Positions 49,390 to 60,454 of a DNA stretch of 64,000 nt are shown here, piece after piece. The position numbers and the translations under genes are program-made. Position 1 is the stretch's first letter. Each line of letters starts with the position of its first letter. The stretch spans positions 30,282 to 94,281 of the forward strand of contig NZ_PFGL01000051.1 of the NCBI RefSeq assembly GCF_002783505.1, given 5' to 3'. This DNA is from Shewanella sp. CG12_big_fil_rev_8_21_14_0_65_47_15 (GTDB lineage: Bacteria > Pseudomonadota > Gammaproteobacteria > Enterobacterales > Shewanellaceae). The notes under the pieces are model-generated. The model made no database searches. It was not told the origin of the DNA and saw nothing but the letters and a program-made list of their open reading frames with translations.

Positions 49390-50768
49390 TCCCTCTTTCC
49401 CTCGAGACACTAAGTCAACACCTAGGCGCGCGTCGGGTCGGTGACGATGTCACCATTCAAGATTTAAGCAGCGATAGCCGTAAAATCGGCGCTGCAACCC
49501 TGTTTGTCGCCTTAAAGGGTGAGCGTTTTGATGGCCATGATTTTGCTGCAACCGCCATTGAGAACGGCGCGGCGGCGTTAATGGTCGAGCGCGAGTTAGC
49601 CTTCGATATTCCGCAGCTAATAGTGGCCGATTGTCAAAGGGCCATGGGCGCAATCGGGGCTTATGTCCGTGACCAAATCAATCCGATTTGTGTGGCTTTG
49701 ACTGGCTCAAATGGCAAGACAAGCGTAAAGGAAATGATCGCCACTATTCTGTCGATTAAGCATCAGGTGCTTTACACCGCGGGTAATTTTAATAACGAGA
49801 TTGGCGTGCCTTTAACCCTGCTGCGCTTAACGCCAGCGGATGAGTACGGGGTGTTTGAGCTGGGTGCTAACCATAAAGGTGAGATTGATTACACCTCAGG
49901 TTTGGTGCGTCCGAACGTAGTTTTAGTCAATAACGTCGGTAGTGCTCACCTCGAAGGATTTGGTTCACAGGCGGGGGTGGCGCAGGCGAAATCAGAAATC
50001 TTTAACCATCTGCAACAAGATGGCACTGCCATTATTAATGCCGATGATGCCTTTGCCGATGTGATGCGTGTTAAGGCAAAACATTACAAACAGCTGAGCT
50101 TCTCCCAGCAGGAAGGTGCGGCAAAACGTCATATCGATGTGATTGCAAGTGGACATAAAGCGAATAAAGACGGTTGCTATCGTTTTATGCTCAATTACTT
50201 AGGTGAGTCTTGCCAAGTGGTCTTGCCGCTGGCGGGTCGTCATCAAGTGAGTAACGCCTTGGCCGCTGCAAGTGTTTGTATTTCCTTGGGATTGAGTTTG
50301 ACAGAGATTGCCGAAGGCTTAAGCCAACTCACTCCCGTAAAGGGGCGGATGCAGCCAACTCAATTAGGGCGAATTCGTCTAATCGATGATAGCTATAACG
50401 CGAATCCCATGTCTGTTGGGGCGGCAATCGTCTGGTTAAAGGAAATTTCTGAAAATCGTTGTTTGGTACTGGGAGATTTGGGCGAATTAGGCGACAATGC
50501 GCCCCTTTTGCACGCTGAACTCGGACAACTGGCAAAACAGCAGGGAATCGATGCGCTGTTTTGTACGGGGAATTTGAGTCAGCACACGAGCCAAGCTTTC
50601 GGGGCGGAGCACCATGACAGCGTGGCGACGTTAGTAGAAAAACTGATAAAACACATCAACCAGTTGCCGGGACAGGTGACGGTTTTAGTTAAAGGTTCAC
50701 GGAGCGCCGCCATGGAGCGGGTCGTGGATGGCCTAACAGTAGCCTTCGGGCGTGGGGAGTTAGTGTAG
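49386..50768 (+). CDS. murF: UDP-MurNAc-pentapeptide synthetase
   Basis: 460 residues with Mur ligase motifs: ATP loop [30 protein letters not shown], and [15 protein letters not shown]. It attaches D-Ala-D-Ala to the tripeptide. As ddlB is not in this cluster, its dipeptide substrate must come from a ligase encoded elsewhere. Confidence 0.97.
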   Translation: MIPLSLETLSQHLGARRVGDDVTIQDLSSDSRKIGAATLFVALKGERFDGHDFAATAIENGAAALMVERELAFDIPQLIVADCQRAMGAIGAYVRDQINPICVALTGSNGKTSVKEMIATILSIKHQVLYTAGNFNNEIGVPLTLLRLTPADEYGVFELGANHKGEIDYTSGLVRPNVVLVNNVGSAHLEGFGSQAGVAQAKSEIFNHLQQDGTAIINADDAFADVMRVKAKHYKQLSFSQQEGAAKRHIDVIASGHKANKDGCYRFMLNYLGESCQVVLPLAGRHQVSNALAAASVCISLGLSLTEIAEGLSQLTPVKGRMQPTQLGRIRLIDDSYNANPMSVGAAIVWLKEISENRCLVLGDLGELGDNAPLLHAELGQLAKQQGIDALFCTGNLSQHTSQAFGAEHHDSVATLVEKLIKHINQLPGQVTVLVKGSRSAAMERVVDGLTVAFGRGELV

Positions 50769-51851
50769 ATGCTGGTGTATCTGGCCGAGTATTTAACCCA
50801 GTTTCATACGGGGTTTAACGTATTTTCTTATGTGACGTTTAGAGCCATTTTAGGCCTATTAACCGCATTAATTTTTAGCCTATGGTGGGGCCCAAAACTT
50901 ATCGAACGTTTGCAGTTAATGCAAATTGGCCAAGTGGTGCGTAACGATGGCCCAGAATCACACTTTAGTAAACGCGGTACGCCAACTATGGGTGGTCTGC
51001 TGATCTTAGCCGCCATCTTTATCAGCGTATTGTTGTGGGGCGATCTCGGTAGCCGTTATGTGTGGGTGATGCTGTTTGTGCTGGGTAGCTTCGGCCTGAT
51101 TGGTTTTATCGATGATTACCGTAAAGTGGTGCGTAAAGACACTAAGGGCTTGATTGCGCGCTGGAAGTACATTCTTCAGTCGCTCGCCGCTCTGCTCATT
51201 GCTTTTTTCCTGTATGCCACTGCGGCAAATCCAGGTGAAACCCAGTTAGTAGTGCCTTTCTTTAAGGACGTGATGCCACAACTGGGCGCTGTATTTATTG
51301 TGTTGGCTTACTTCACTATTGTGGGGTCGAGTAACGCAGTGAACTTAACCGATGGTCTAGATGGTTTGGCGATTATGCCAACTGTGATGGTCGCGGCGGC
51401 GTTTGCCTTGATTGCCTACCTTTCGGGCCACGTCCAGTTTGCTAATTATCTGCATATTCCACATTTGCCGGGTTCGGGCGAGCTAGTGATCGTCTGTACC
51501 GCCATTGTCGGTGCGGGCTTAGGCTTTTTATGGTTCAACACTTACCCTGCACAGGTCTTTATGGGCGATGTGGGTTCACTGTCATTAGGTGCGGCACTGG
51601 GTACTATCGCCGTTCTTGTTCGTCAAGAAATTTTGTTAGTGATCATGGGCGGCGTGTTTGTGATGGAAACTGTGTCAGTGATCCTCCAGGTGGGATCCTA
51701 CAAGTTGCGTGGTCAACGGATTTTCCGTATGGCGCCAATCCATCACCATTACGAGTTAAAAGGTTGGCCAGAACCCCGTGTGATTGTCCGCTTCTGGATC
51801 ATCTCAATATTTCTGGTCCTACTCGGCTTAGCCACGTTGAAGTTAAGGTAA
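50769..51851 (+). CDS. mraY: Phospho-N-acetylmuramoyl-pentapeptide transferase
   Basis: 360 residues, ten membrane helices; [31 protein letters not shown] (catalytic DD), [14 protein letters not shown] and the [14 protein letters not shown] loop identify MraY, which forms lipid I on undecaprenyl phosphate. The start abuts the murF stop without a gap. Confidence 0.97.
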   Translation: MLVYLAEYLTQFHTGFNVFSYVTFRAILGLLTALIFSLWWGPKLIERLQLMQIGQVVRNDGPESHFSKRGTPTMGGLLILAAIFISVLLWGDLGSRYVWVMLFVLGSFGLIGFIDDYRKVVRKDTKGLIARWKYILQSLAALLIAFFLYATAANPGETQLVVPFFKDVMPQLGAVFIVLAYFTIVGSSNAVNLTDGLDGLAIMPTVMVAAAFALIAYLSGHVQFANYLHIPHLPGSGELVIVCTAIVGAGLGFLWFNTYPAQVFMGDVGSLSLGAALGTIAVLVRQEILLVIMGGVFVMETVSVILQVGSYKLRGQRIFRMAPIHHHYELKGWPEPRVIVRFWIISIFLVLLGLATLKLR

Positions 51852-51857
51852 TAGGGT

Positions 51858-53177
51858 ATGCAAAATCAGTATTCACACATAGTGTTAGGTTTGGGGGCGA
51901 CGGGGCTCTCGGTAGTGCGCTATCTGTGTGAAAAAGGCATTACGCCACTGGTGATGGATAGCCGCAGGCAACCACCGGGAGCCGATACCTTAGCGACTTC
52001 TTTCCCTGAGGTGCAGCTGATTGCCAGCGGATTCGATTGCCGTTATTTAGTACAGGCGACACAAATCATTATCAGCCCAGGTATTGCGATTGATACTCCC
52101 GAGGTGCGCGCCGCACTGGATATGGGGATTGAGGTGATTGGTGATGTCGAGCTATTTGCCCGTGAAATTGCCGATCGCAAACCCTGCGTCATTGGCATTG
52201 CTGGTTCAAATGGCAAGTCGACAGTGACGACTCTGGTTGGTGAAATGCTGCGTGAAGCTGGGATGGCCGTGGCCGTGGGCGGCAATATCGGCATTCCGGC
52301 ACTCGATCTTTTGAGTAAGAATGCCGAGATCTTTGTGCTTGAGCTGTCGAGCTTCCAGCTAGAAACCACTCACAGTCTGAATTGTGTGGTCTCAACCTGT
52401 TTAAACGTGACCGAAGATCATATGGACAGATACAGCGATATGGATGCCTATCGCAACGCTAAGCTGCGTTTGTATCATCAGAGTCGCGCCGTCCTCTTTA
52501 ATCGTGACGACGCTTTAACTATGCCGACGGAACCGATGAACCAAAACAGTTTTGGTTTAGCGTCGCCAGAGGGCGACGAGTGGGGCATTAGTGACAGCAA
52601 GATTTACCATGGGCACAGTGAAATTATGCCCATCACAGAAGTCTCTCTGATTGGTAGCCATAACCACGCCAATTTACTCGCGGCCATGGCCTTAGTCGAT
52701 GTGGTTGGCGTGGATAAGCAAGTGATGGCCAAAGTCGCCCGTACCTTTACAGGGCTTTCACATCGCTGTGAAGTGGTTGGGATCAAAGCTGGCGTCACCT
52801 ATGTCAACGACTCTAAAGCTACGAATGTGGGCGCTACGGTAGCGGCGCTTGAAGGTTTAAGCGATCACTTGGGCGATATCATTTTAATTGCCGGCGGCGA
52901 TGGTAAAGGTGCTGACTTTGGTCCGCTGGTAGAGCCGTTAACAAAAGTGACTCATCTCATTACCTTAGGCCGTGATGGTAATAAGATTGCCGCACTTAAA
53001 GCGGGGGCGATTAAAGTTGACTCTATGGCAGCGGCTGTTGCCAAGGCGGCAGGATTAGCCACATCCGGTGATATCGTTTTACTGTCGCCCGCCTGTGCGA
53101 GTCTCGATATGTACAGCAACTTTATGGCCCGCGGTGATGATTTTAGAAGCCAAGTGGAGCAACTCGATGGCGAGTGA
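51858..53177 (+). CDS. murD: UDP-N-acetylmuramoylalanine-D-glutamate ligase
   Basis: 439 residues. The N-terminal Rossmann-like domain (HIVLGLGATGLSVVRYL) is followed by the ATP loop GIAGSNGKSTVTTL, VLELSSFQLETTHSL, and YVNDSKATNVGAT. It adds D-Glu to UDP-MurNAc-L-Ala. It overlaps ftsW by 11 bp. Confidence 0.97.
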   Translation: MQNQYSHIVLGLGATGLSVVRYLCEKGITPLVMDSRRQPPGADTLATSFPEVQLIASGFDCRYLVQATQIIISPGIAIDTPEVRAALDMGIEVIGDVELFAREIADRKPCVIGIAGSNGKSTVTTLVGEMLREAGMAVAVGGNIGIPALDLLSKNAEIFVLELSSFQLETTHSLNCVVSTCLNVTEDHMDRYSDMDAYRNAKLRLYHQSRAVLFNRDDALTMPTEPMNQNSFGLASPEGDEWGISDSKIYHGHSEIMPITEVSLIGSHNHANLLAAMALVDVVGVDKQVMAKVARTFTGLSHRCEVVGIKAGVTYVNDSKATNVGATVAALEGLSDHLGDIILIAGGDGKGADFGPLVEPLTKVTHLITLGRDGNKIAALKAGAIKVDSMAAAVAKAAGLATSGDIVLLSPACASLDMYSNFMARGDDFRSQVEQLDGE

Positions 53178-54378
53178 TGCAAGACAACTCAGCCTGTTTG
53201 GGCGGGTGTTGAATGCACTCCCCAACTGGCAACGTGATACTGAAGTCCCAGGCGTGCAATTGTACGATCGGGCTTTACTCACGGCCGTGTTGTCTCTGAT
53301 TGGCTTTGGTTTTGTGATGGTAATGTCGGCCTCTATGCCCGAGGCCCAGACGTTAACGGGTAACCCGTTCTACTTTATGACCCGGCATGTGGGCTATCTA
53401 CTCGGTTGCCTCGTGATTGCTGCATTTGTCCTTCGGGTCGAAATGCAAACTTGGCAGCGTATGAGCCCCATTATGTTGCTCGTCGTGGGACTGATGTTAC
53501 TGGCGGTATTAGCGGTGGGCACCACAGTGAATGGTGCGACGCGTTGGTTATCCATAGGCCCTATTCGTATCCAAGTTGCGGAAGTGGCAAAGTTTGCTTT
53601 CTCTGTGTATATGGCGGGTTATCTGGTGCGCCGTCATCAGGAAGTACGTGAAAATGCCAAGGGTTTCTATAAGCCGATTGCGGTATTTGCGATCTACGCC
53701 ATCTTGATTTTGATGCAACCCGACTTAGGAACTGTGGTGGTGTTGTTCGTCGGCACTGTCGGGCTGTTATTCCTCGCAGGGGCGCGCTTGCTCGACTTCT
53801 TCGCGCTGATATTTGCCGGGATCTTGGCCTTCGTTGCCTTAGTGTTATTAGAACCTTACCGTATGCGCCGAGTCACTTCGTTTATGGATCCTTGGCAGGA
53901 TCCCTTCGGTAGTGGCTACCAGTTAACGCAATCCCTGATGGCCTATGGTCGCGGGGATTGGTTCGGTCAAGGGCTAGGTAACAGCATTCAAAAATTGGAA
54001 TATTTACCCGAGGCCCATACCGACTTTATCTTCGCCGTGATTGGGGAAGAACTAGGGTTTATCGGCATTATCGCTGTGTTATCCGTGTTGCTATTTGTGG
54101 CATTGAGGGCCATTCGCTTAGGTAATTTATGCCTGGTGATGGATAAGGCCTTCGAAGGCTATTTGGCCTATGCCATTGGAATTTGGATCTGTTTCCAGAC
54201 CGTCGTTAATGTGGGCGCAAGCATTGGTATGTTACCTACTAAAGGGTTAACACTGCCCTTTGTGAGTTACGGCGGTAGTAGTCTATGGGTCATGACGGCG
54301 GCGGCAATGACATTGCTGCGCATCGATTACGAACGGCGCATGAGTTTAGTTCAGGCCGTGCAGGGGAGATTGAAGTAA
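53167..54378 (+). CDS. ftsW: Septal peptidoglycan glycosyltransferase FtsW
   Basis: 403 residues from the ATG at 53167, inside the murD end; an earlier frame start at 53068 is out of context. About ten helices with the SEDS motifs: GATRWLSIGPIRIQVAEVAKF, PDLGTVVVL, and the C-terminal LPFVSYGGSSL. It polymerises glycan strands together with FtsI. The stop shares a base with the murG start (TAATG). Confidence 0.96.
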   Translation: MASDARQLSLFGRVLNALPNWQRDTEVPGVQLYDRALLTAVLSLIGFGFVMVMSASMPEAQTLTGNPFYFMTRHVGYLLGCLVIAAFVLRVEMQTWQRMSPIMLLVVGLMLLAVLAVGTTVNGATRWLSIGPIRIQVAEVAKFAFSVYMAGYLVRRHQEVRENAKGFYKPIAVFAIYAILILMQPDLGTVVVLFVGTVGLLFLAGARLLDFFALIFAGILAFVALVLLEPYRMRRVTSFMDPWQDPFGSGYQLTQSLMAYGRGDWFGQGLGNSIQKLEYLPEAHTDFIFAVIGEELGFIGIIAVLSVLLFVALRAIRLGNLCLVMDKAFEGYLAYAIGIWICFQTVVNVGASIGMLPTKGLTLPFVSYGGSSLWVMTAAAMTLLRIDYERRMSLVQAVQGRLK

Positions 54379-55466
54379 TGACCGACGCGGGTAAACGTAT
54401 TCTAGTCATGGCGGGTGGCACGGGAGGACATGTGTTCCCGGCGCTCGCGGTGGCTAAATATTTAGCGCAGCAGGGTTGGCAAGTGCGTTGGTTAGGCACG
54501 GCCGATCGTATGGAGGCGCGTCTTGTGCCCCAGTATGGCTTTGATATTGATTTTATCGATATCAAGGGCGTTCGTGGTAATGGCCTAGTGCGTAAATTAG
54601 CGGCGCCCTTTAAAGTGGTGCGCTCCATTTTGCAAGCCAAGGCGGTCATTGCCGAGTTTAAACCCGATGTTGTGCTCGGTATGGGTGGCTTCGCCAGTGG
54701 TCCGGGTGGTGTGGCGGCAAAATTGGCTGGCGTGCCCTTAGTGCTCCATGAGCAAAACGCCATTCCAGGGATGACGAATAAGCTGTTATCGCGGATTGCG
54801 AGCCAAGTACTGTGCGCCTTTAACAATACCTTTACCCAAGTGAAGGCAAAGGTCGTCGGTAATCCCATTCGCCGCGAGCTGATTGCCCTTGGCGCCGAAC
54901 CTAAGCAAGGTGCCGATGACGCCCTAAAGGTGTTAGTTGTTGGCGGTAGTCTCGGCGCCAAAGTCTTTAACGATTTAATGCCCGAGGTCGTTGCCGCTTT
55001 GAGTAAGCAGCAATCGATTACCGTGTGGCATCAAGTAGGCAAAGATAATCTTGCCAGCGTAAAAGCGGCTTATCAGCAGCAGGGGCAAGATGGCGGGGTG
55101 AATGTCGCCGAATTTATTGATGATATGGAGGCCGCCTATCGCTGGGCGGATGTGGTATTGTGCCGTGCCGGCGCGCTGACGGTATCCGAGCTAGCGGCGG
55201 TGGGACTGCCGAGTATTTTGGTGCCCTATCCCCATGCTGTGGATGATCACCAAACCCGTAACGCCCAAGTATTGGTTGAGGCTGGCGCCGCTTTCCTATT
55301 GCCGCAGGCCATCTTGGACGTGAATAAACTGGTGAGTAAATTACAGTTACTCGCCAATGACAGAGCAGAATTAGCCCGTATGGGCCAAAGAGCGAGGGAC
55401 GTTGCAGTACTGGATGCGACTGAACAAGTTGCCGCAGTGTGCATTAGCCTCGCCGAGAAAGGATAA
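54378..55466 (+). CDS. murG: UDP-GlcNAc transferase MurG
   Basis: 362 residues from the ATG at 54378. [16 protein letters not shown] is the lipid-I binding glycine loop; the GT-B fold continues through [17 protein letters not shown] and a nucleotide-sugar site near [23 protein letters not shown]. It makes lipid II at the inner membrane. Three bp before murC. Confidence 0.97.
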   Translation: MTDAGKRILVMAGGTGGHVFPALAVAKYLAQQGWQVRWLGTADRMEARLVPQYGFDIDFIDIKGVRGNGLVRKLAAPFKVVRSILQAKAVIAEFKPDVVLGMGGFASGPGGVAAKLAGVPLVLHEQNAIPGMTNKLLSRIASQVLCAFNNTFTQVKAKVVGNPIRRELIALGAEPKQGADDALKVLVVGGSLGAKVFNDLMPEVVAALSKQQSITVWHQVGKDNLASVKAAYQQQGQDGGVNVAEFIDDMEAAYRWADVVLCRAGALTVSELAAVGLPSILVPYPHAVDDHQTRNAQVLVEAGAAFLLPQAILDVNKLVSKLQLLANDRAELARMGQRARDVAVLDATEQVAAVCISLAEKG

Positions 55467-55468
55467 GT

Positions 55469-56935
55469 ATGACTAAGACAGAAAGATACATACAGTTAAG
55501 AAGTATGATCCCAGAAATGCGCCGGATTAAGCGTATTCACTTCGTCGGCATTGGCGGCGCGGGCATGGGCGGGATCGCCGAAGTATTAGTGAACGAAGGT
55601 TATCAGGTGAGTGGTTCGGATATCGCGCAAAATGCCGTGACCGATAGATTGTGTTTACTCGGTGCCAAGATCCAAATTGGTCATGCCGCTGAAAACGTGC
55701 AACAAGTGGATGTGGTCGTCGTCTCAACGGCGATTAATCTGGAAAACCCAGAAATCCTTGCCGCCAAAGAATTACGTATTCCTATCGTGCGCCGCGCCGA
55801 AATGTTAGCCGAGTTAATGCGTTATCGTCATGGTGTGGCAATTGCGGGCACCCATGGTAAAACGACGACCACTAGCCTTATCGCCAGTGTTTATGGTCAG
55901 GCAGAGCGGGATCCTACCTTTGTGATCGGTGGTTTGCTTAACAGTGCCGGCACCAATGCAAGATTAGGCACCAGTCGTTATCTGATCGCCGAGGCGGACG
56001 AGAGTGATGCCAGCTTCCTGCATTTGCAGCCCATGGTTAGCGTAGTGACCAATATCGAAGCCGATCATATGGATACCTACGGTGGCGATTTTGAGAAACT
56101 CAAATCTACCTTCGTCGACTTTTTGCATAACCTGCCATTCTATGGCGTGGCCGTGGTCTGTATCGATGATCCCGTAGTGCGGGAAATTATGCCGCGTATC
56201 GGTCGCCATCTAGTGACCTATGGCTTTAGTGACGATGCCGATGTGCAGGCGCTGAATTTCAGTCAGCAAGGCCATCAATGCCGCTTTACAGTAAGACGCA
56301 AAGGTAAAGAGGATTTAGATCTGCTGCTCAACCTGCCAGGTCAGCACAATGTGCTCAATGCACTGGCGGCGATTGCCGTGGCGACCGAAGATGAAATCGA
56401 TGATAGCGCCATCATTCAAGCCTTAGCAGAATTCCAAGGTATTGGCCGTCGTTTCCAACATTTAGGCAAGTTCGCTACGCCAAAGGGCGAAGTCATGTTA
56501 GTCGATGATTATGGTCACCACCCGAGTGAAGTGGCGGCGACCATTAAAGCGGCGCGCGCGGGTTGGCCGGAAAAACGCTTAGTCATGGCCTATCAGCCAC
56601 ACAGATATACACGTACCCGTGACTTGTACGAAGACTTTATTGAGGTGTTATCCCTGGTGGATTGCCTGCTGTTGCTCGATGTTTATAGTGCGGGTGAGGC
56701 ACCGATCCCCGGCGCCGATGGTCGCGCACTGTGTCGCTCAATTCGCCTGCGTGGCCAGTTAGATCCGATCTTTATCGCCAGTCCAGATCAGCTAGCCGAA
56801 GTGCTGCCCGATGTGTTGCAGGAAGGGGATTTATTGTTGACCCAAGGTGCGGGTAATATAGGCGCCCTGTCGCGCCAGTTAGCAGTGTCAGAATTAGGCT
56901 TTGCAACGATTGTGGTTAACGCAGCAAAACCTTGA
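55469..56935 (+). CDS. murC: UDP-N-acetylmuramate-L-alanine ligase
   Basis: 488 residues. [16 protein letters not shown] (N-terminal Rossmann loop), [15 protein letters not shown] (ATP loop), [12 protein letters not shown] and [17 protein letters not shown] are MurC motifs. It adds L-Ala to UDP-MurNAc, the first Mur ligase step. The 111-bp gap that follows has a promoter where other species carry ddlB. Confidence 0.97.
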   Translation: MTKTERYIQLRSMIPEMRRIKRIHFVGIGGAGMGGIAEVLVNEGYQVSGSDIAQNAVTDRLCLLGAKIQIGHAAENVQQVDVVVVSTAINLENPEILAAKELRIPIVRRAEMLAELMRYRHGVAIAGTHGKTTTTSLIASVYGQAERDPTFVIGGLLNSAGTNARLGTSRYLIAEADESDASFLHLQPMVSVVTNIEADHMDTYGGDFEKLKSTFVDFLHNLPFYGVAVVCIDDPVVREIMPRIGRHLVTYGFSDDADVQALNFSQQGHQCRFTVRRKGKEDLDLLLNLPGQHNVLNALAAIAVATEDEIDDSAIIQALAEFQGIGRRFQHLGKFATPKGEVMLVDDYGHHPSEVAATIKAARAGWPEKRLVMAYQPHRYTRTRDLYEDFIEVLSLVDCLLLLDVYSAGEAPIPGADGRALCRSIRLRGQLDPIFIASPDQLAEVLPDVLQEGDLLLTQGAGNIGALSRQLAVSELGFATIVVNAAKP

Positions 56936-56968
56936 TGTATCGTGCTGGATCTCAGGTTAAAGGAAATT

Positions 56969-56996
56969 TTGACCAAAAGATTTAGCTCTATATAAT
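56969..56996 (+). promoter_or_regulatory. Promoter for ftsQAZ
   Basis: TTGACC (56969-56974), 16-bp spacer and a perfect TATAAT (56991-56996) lie in the gap between murC and ftsQ, the best sigma-70 match in the cluster. It would give ftsQ-ftsA-ftsZ its own transcript. Confidence 0.7.
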
Positions 56997-57046
56997 GGCC
57001 GATTTTCTGTGGTTTTTAGTAGTGTCGTTGAAAGGTGGAAACAAAC

Positions 57047-57835
57047 GTGTCTTGGAGTGATAAGAGGCGACACTGGTGGGCGAGGATGTCCCGGGTTAAT
57101 TGGTACCTGTGGAGCGGGATTGGTTTTTTATGGCTGGTCATTGGTAGTTTCGTCTTTGGCGGCTACCAGTTACATAGGTTTTTAAACGATGCCAGCACCC
57201 TGCCGATTGAGGCGGTTGCCATCAAAGGTGAACGGACTTACACCACAGATAGAGATATACAAATTGCACTACAGGATTTGATGCAGCGGAGTTTTTTTAG
57301 TGCTGACATCACCTTAGTGCAACAGGCGTTAGAGGCTTTACCTTGGGTATATCGCGCATCGGTAAGACGTGAATGGCCAGCGAAGCTTAGGGTGTATTTG
57401 CAAGAGCAGCAACCCGCCGCCCATTGGAACGGTAGCTCATGGTTAAATGTGCATGGCGAAGTGTTTGAAGCGCCATCGCATCCAGAGTTGGAGCATTTGC
57501 CACAGTTATCTGGACCGGATGATATGGGCACTGAGGTATTAACCGCCTATGCGCAGGTTAATTCGCTGCTGAAGATAAATGGCTTTACCTTAGCCAGTTT
57601 AAGTTTAACACCACGCCATGCGTGGCATGCGACCCTAGGTAACGGTATTGTTTTAGACCTAGGTAGAGAAGATAAAATGGCAAGGATACAAAGGTTTATC
57701 ACTGTTTATCCGCTGCTAGCGAAACAAGATAAACCCATTGCCAGAGTGGATTTGCGCTACGACATAGGGTTGGCCGTAGGCTGGGGCGATGCACAAACAA
57801 GAGAGCCGATAATTAATGACCAAAAACCAAGATAG
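57047..57835 (+). CDS. ftsQ: Cell division protein FtsQ
   Basis: 262 residues from the GTG at 57047, which has AAGGTGG eight bases upstream; a GTG at 57035 lies inside that site. Cytoplasmic tail, one membrane helix (LWSGIGFLWLVIGSFVFGGYQL) and a POTRA domain (IEAVAIKGERTYTT...) followed by the FtsQ beta domain (WVYRASVRREWPAKLRVYLQEQ). It recruits FtsL/FtsB. Its end overlaps ftsA by 20 bp. Confidence 0.95.
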   Translation: MSWSDKRRHWWARMSRVNWYLWSGIGFLWLVIGSFVFGGYQLHRFLNDASTLPIEAVAIKGERTYTTDRDIQIALQDLMQRSFFSADITLVQQALEALPWVYRASVRREWPAKLRVYLQEQQPAAHWNGSSWLNVHGEVFEAPSHPELEHLPQLSGPDDMGTEVLTAYAQVNSLLKINGFTLASLSLTPRHAWHATLGNGIVLDLGREDKMARIQRFITVYPLLAKQDKPIARVDLRYDIGLAVGWGDAQTREPIINDQKPR

Positions 57836-59051
57836 AAATCTGATCGTCGGATTGGACATAGGAACCTCTAAAGTCGCAGTGATCATAGGCGAAGTTCTGC
57901 CCGATGGCGAAATCAGCATAGTCGGCCTTGGTAACCATCCTTCAAGGGGCATGGATAAAGGTGGCGTTAACGACTTAGACTCCATCGTGCGCAGTGTGCA
58001 ACGTGCACTCGATCAAGCGGAATTAATGGCCGATTGCCAAGTATCATCGGTTTACCTGAGTATTTCGGGTAAACATATCGCCTGCCAAAACGAAAATGGC
58101 ATGGTGTCGATTAACGATGAAGAAGTGACACAGGAAGACGTCGATAACGTGATCCACACGGCGCGCTCGGTGAAGATCCCGACCGAACGTCGTATTCTGC
58201 ATGTGTTACCGCAGGAATATGCGATTGACGTGCAAGATGGCATTCGTAGCCCAATCGGCATGTCCGGTATGCGGATGGAAGCCAAGGTGCATATAGTGAC
58301 CTGTGCTAATGATATGGCGAAGAACATCACTAAGAGTGTGGAGCGCTGTGGCTTGAAGGTCGACGACTTAGTGTTTTCTGGGATTGCCTCGGCCGATGCC
58401 GTACTGACCTTCGATGAAAAAGACTTAGGTGTGTGTATCGTCGATATTGGCGGTGGCACTACGGATATCGCTGTCTATACCAACGGCGCCCTGCGCCACT
58501 GCGCGGTTGTGCCGGTGGCGGGTAATCAAGTGACGAACGATATTGCGAAGATTTTCCGCACACCGTCGTCACACGCTGAACAGATTAAAGTGCAGTTCGC
58601 CTGTGCGCGCAGCTCAATGGTGAGCCGTGAAGACAGTATCGAAGTACCCTCGGTCGGTGGGCGTCCATCGCGTAGCATGTCACGTCACACGCTCGCCGAA
58701 GTGGTAGAGCCAAGATATCAAGAGCTGTTTGAGCTAGTGCTCAAGGAGCTGAAAGACAGTGGCTTAGAAGATCAAATCGCCGCAGGTATTGTGCTCACGG
58801 GTGGCACAGCGTCGATTCAAGGCGTAGTCGATATTGCAGAAGCAACCTTCGGCATGCCAGTTCGGGTGGCTTCACCGCTACCGATCAAAGGTTTATATGA
58901 ATATGTGGATCAGTCCATTTACTCCACTGGAGTCGGGCTGCTTCACTACGGTGCAAGACGGGTGATCGAACGTCAATTCGAACGTCCTGAGCGTCAAGGG
59001 GTAACCAGTGCTTGGAATCGGGTCCAAAGCTGGTTTAAGGGCGAATTTTAA
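57816..59051 (+). CDS. ftsA: Cell division protein FtsA
   Basis: 411 residues of actin-like fold: phosphate 1 IVGLDIGTSKVAVIIGE, phosphate 2 VDIGGGTTDIAVY, and adenosine site GIVLTGGTASIQG; a C-terminal amphipathic helix (WNRVQSWFKGEF) anchors it to the membrane. It tethers FtsZ. 33 bp ahead of ftsZ. Confidence 0.97.
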   Translation: MTKNQDRNLIVGLDIGTSKVAVIIGEVLPDGEISIVGLGNHPSRGMDKGGVNDLDSIVRSVQRALDQAELMADCQVSSVYLSISGKHIACQNENGMVSINDEEVTQEDVDNVIHTARSVKIPTERRILHVLPQEYAIDVQDGIRSPIGMSGMRMEAKVHIVTCANDMAKNITKSVERCGLKVDDLVFSGIASADAVLTFDEKDLGVCIVDIGGGTTDIAVYTNGALRHCAVVPVAGNQVTNDIAKIFRTPSSHAEQIKVQFACARSSMVSREDSIEVPSVGGRPSRSMSRHTLAEVVEPRYQELFELVLKELKDSGLEDQIAAGIVLTGGTASIQGVVDIAEATFGMPVRVASPLPIKGLYEYVDQSIYSTGVGLLHYGARRVIERQFERPERQGVTSAWNRVQSWFKGEF

Positions 59052-59084
59052 TTTTCATAACGCAGGCAACACGGAGATCAGACA

Positions 59085-60272
59085 ATGTTTGAGATCATGG
59101 ACACTCACTCAGATGACGCGGTGATTAAAGTCATCGGCGTTGGCGGCGGCGGCGGTAATGCTGTCGAACATATGGTCAAACACAACATTGAAGGTGTTGA
59201 GTTTGTCGTTACCAATACAGACGCACAGGCGCTGCGTAAATCAGGCGCTGGCTCAACGATTCAATTAGGTCGCGATGTTACTAAAGGCCTAGGTGCAGGT
59301 GCAAACCCAGATGTGGGTCGTGCCGCCGCTGAAGAAGACCGCGAGAACATTCGTGCGGCGATCAAAGGCTCGGATATGATCTTTATCGCCGCCGGTATGG
59401 GCGGTGGTACAGGTACAGGTGCGGCGCCCGTTGTGGCGCAAATCGCCCGCGAAGAAGGTATTCTGACCGTTGCGGTTGTGACTAAGCCTTTCCCATTCGA
59501 AGGGAAAAAGCGTATGGCCTATGCCGAGCAAGGTATTGCCGAGCTAGCCAAGCACGTGGATTCGTTAATCACGATCCCTAACGAAAAATTATTAAAAGTA
59601 TTGGGCCGTGGCACTTCTTTACTCGATGCGTTTGCCGCAGCGAATAACGTGTTACTCGGTGCGGTACAAGGTATTGCCGAACTTATCACTCGTCCTGGTC
59701 TAATTAACGTCGACTTCGCCGACGTGAAGACTGTGATGTCTGAAATGGGTAATGCCATGATGGGTACAGGCGTCGCTCGCGGTGAAGACCGTGCTGAAGA
59801 AGCCGCCGAAGCTGCTGTCGCCAGCCCATTATTAGAGGATATCGACTTAGCCGGTGCCCGTGGTGTGTTAGTTAACATCACCGCAGGTATGGACATGAGC
59901 ATCGAAGAATTCGAAACCGTCGGCAATCATGTTAAGGCTTACGCCTCTGACAACGCGACTGTGGTCGTGGGCGCGGTCATCGACCCAGAAATGAGTGATG
60001 AATTGCGTGTTACTGTGGTTGCAACTGGTATCGGCGCGGAAAAGCGTCCAGATATCCAATTGGTTTCTAAGCCTGCACCTCGTCCAGAGCCTGTGGTTGT
60101 GGAACCAAGAGTAGAAGCCTATGTCGAAGAAGCGGCTCATGTGAGTTATGCCGCGCCAAAGGGCAACGTGTTGCCTGCTTCGCCAGCACCTGCTCCGGCA
60201 CCCGCTCCTTCAACGAAGCATGAATTGGATTATCTTGATATTCCAGCGTTTTTGCGTAAGCAAGCTGATTAA
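59085..60272 (+). CDS. ftsZ: Cell division GTPase FtsZ
   Basis: 395 residues. The tubulin signature GGGTGTG lies at 106-112, GTP contacts near [15 protein letters not shown], the T7 loop at [13 protein letters not shown], and a Pro/Ala-rich linker leads to the conserved C-terminal peptide [15 protein letters not shown], which binds FtsA, ZipA and SlmA (slmA lies at 20.5-21.1 kb in this window). It forms the division ring. Confidence 0.98.
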   Translation: MFEIMDTHSDDAVIKVIGVGGGGGNAVEHMVKHNIEGVEFVVTNTDAQALRKSGAGSTIQLGRDVTKGLGAGANPDVGRAAAEEDRENIRAAIKGSDMIFIAAGMGGGTGTGAAPVVAQIAREEGILTVAVVTKPFPFEGKKRMAYAEQGIAELAKHVDSLITIPNEKLLKVLGRGTSLLDAFAAANNVLLGAVQGIAELITRPGLINVDFADVKTVMSEMGNAMMGTGVARGEDRAEEAAEAAVASPLLEDIDLAGARGVLVNITAGMDMSIEEFETVGNHVKAYASDNATVVVGAVIDPEMSDELRVTVVATGIGAEKRPDIQLVSKPAPRPEPVVVEPRVEAYVEEAAHVSYAAPKGNVLPASPAPAPAPAPSTKHELDYLDIPAFLRKQAD

Positions 60273-60298
60273 CAAGGGCATTTGAGTCCAGCGCGTAT

Positions 60299-60333
60299 TC
60301 TGTGGTGGCACTCGTTATCGAGCGATACCACAG
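60299..60333 (+). terminator. Hairpin after ftsZ
   Basis: CTGTGGTGGCACTCG and CGAGCGATACCACAG pair with two mismatches around TTAT. It lacks a T-run, so it may be a weak terminator or an mRNA-stabilising stem. Confidence 0.5.
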
Positions 60334-60346
60334 GATAGCTGCATTT

Positions 60347-60381
60347 GTATGACATGGTTAAGTTATGTTATCATGTCATAC
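60347..60381. repeat. 10-bp inverted repeat in lpxC leader
   Basis: GTATGACATG (60347-60356) and CATGTCATAC (60372-60381), perfect arms separated by 15 bp, about 75 bp before lpxC. Candidate regulatory hairpin or binding site. Confidence 0.5.
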
Positions 60382-60454
60382 CACTGTGGCCGTTTTGCCA
60401 CCGATGGGTGTACAAATATTAGGCTTTGTAATTCGAATTAAAACGGGTAACTGA

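Noticed and set aside
53068..53166. N-terminal extension of FtsW
   Set aside because: Lies wholly inside murD in another frame; the ATG at 53167 fits FtsW length.
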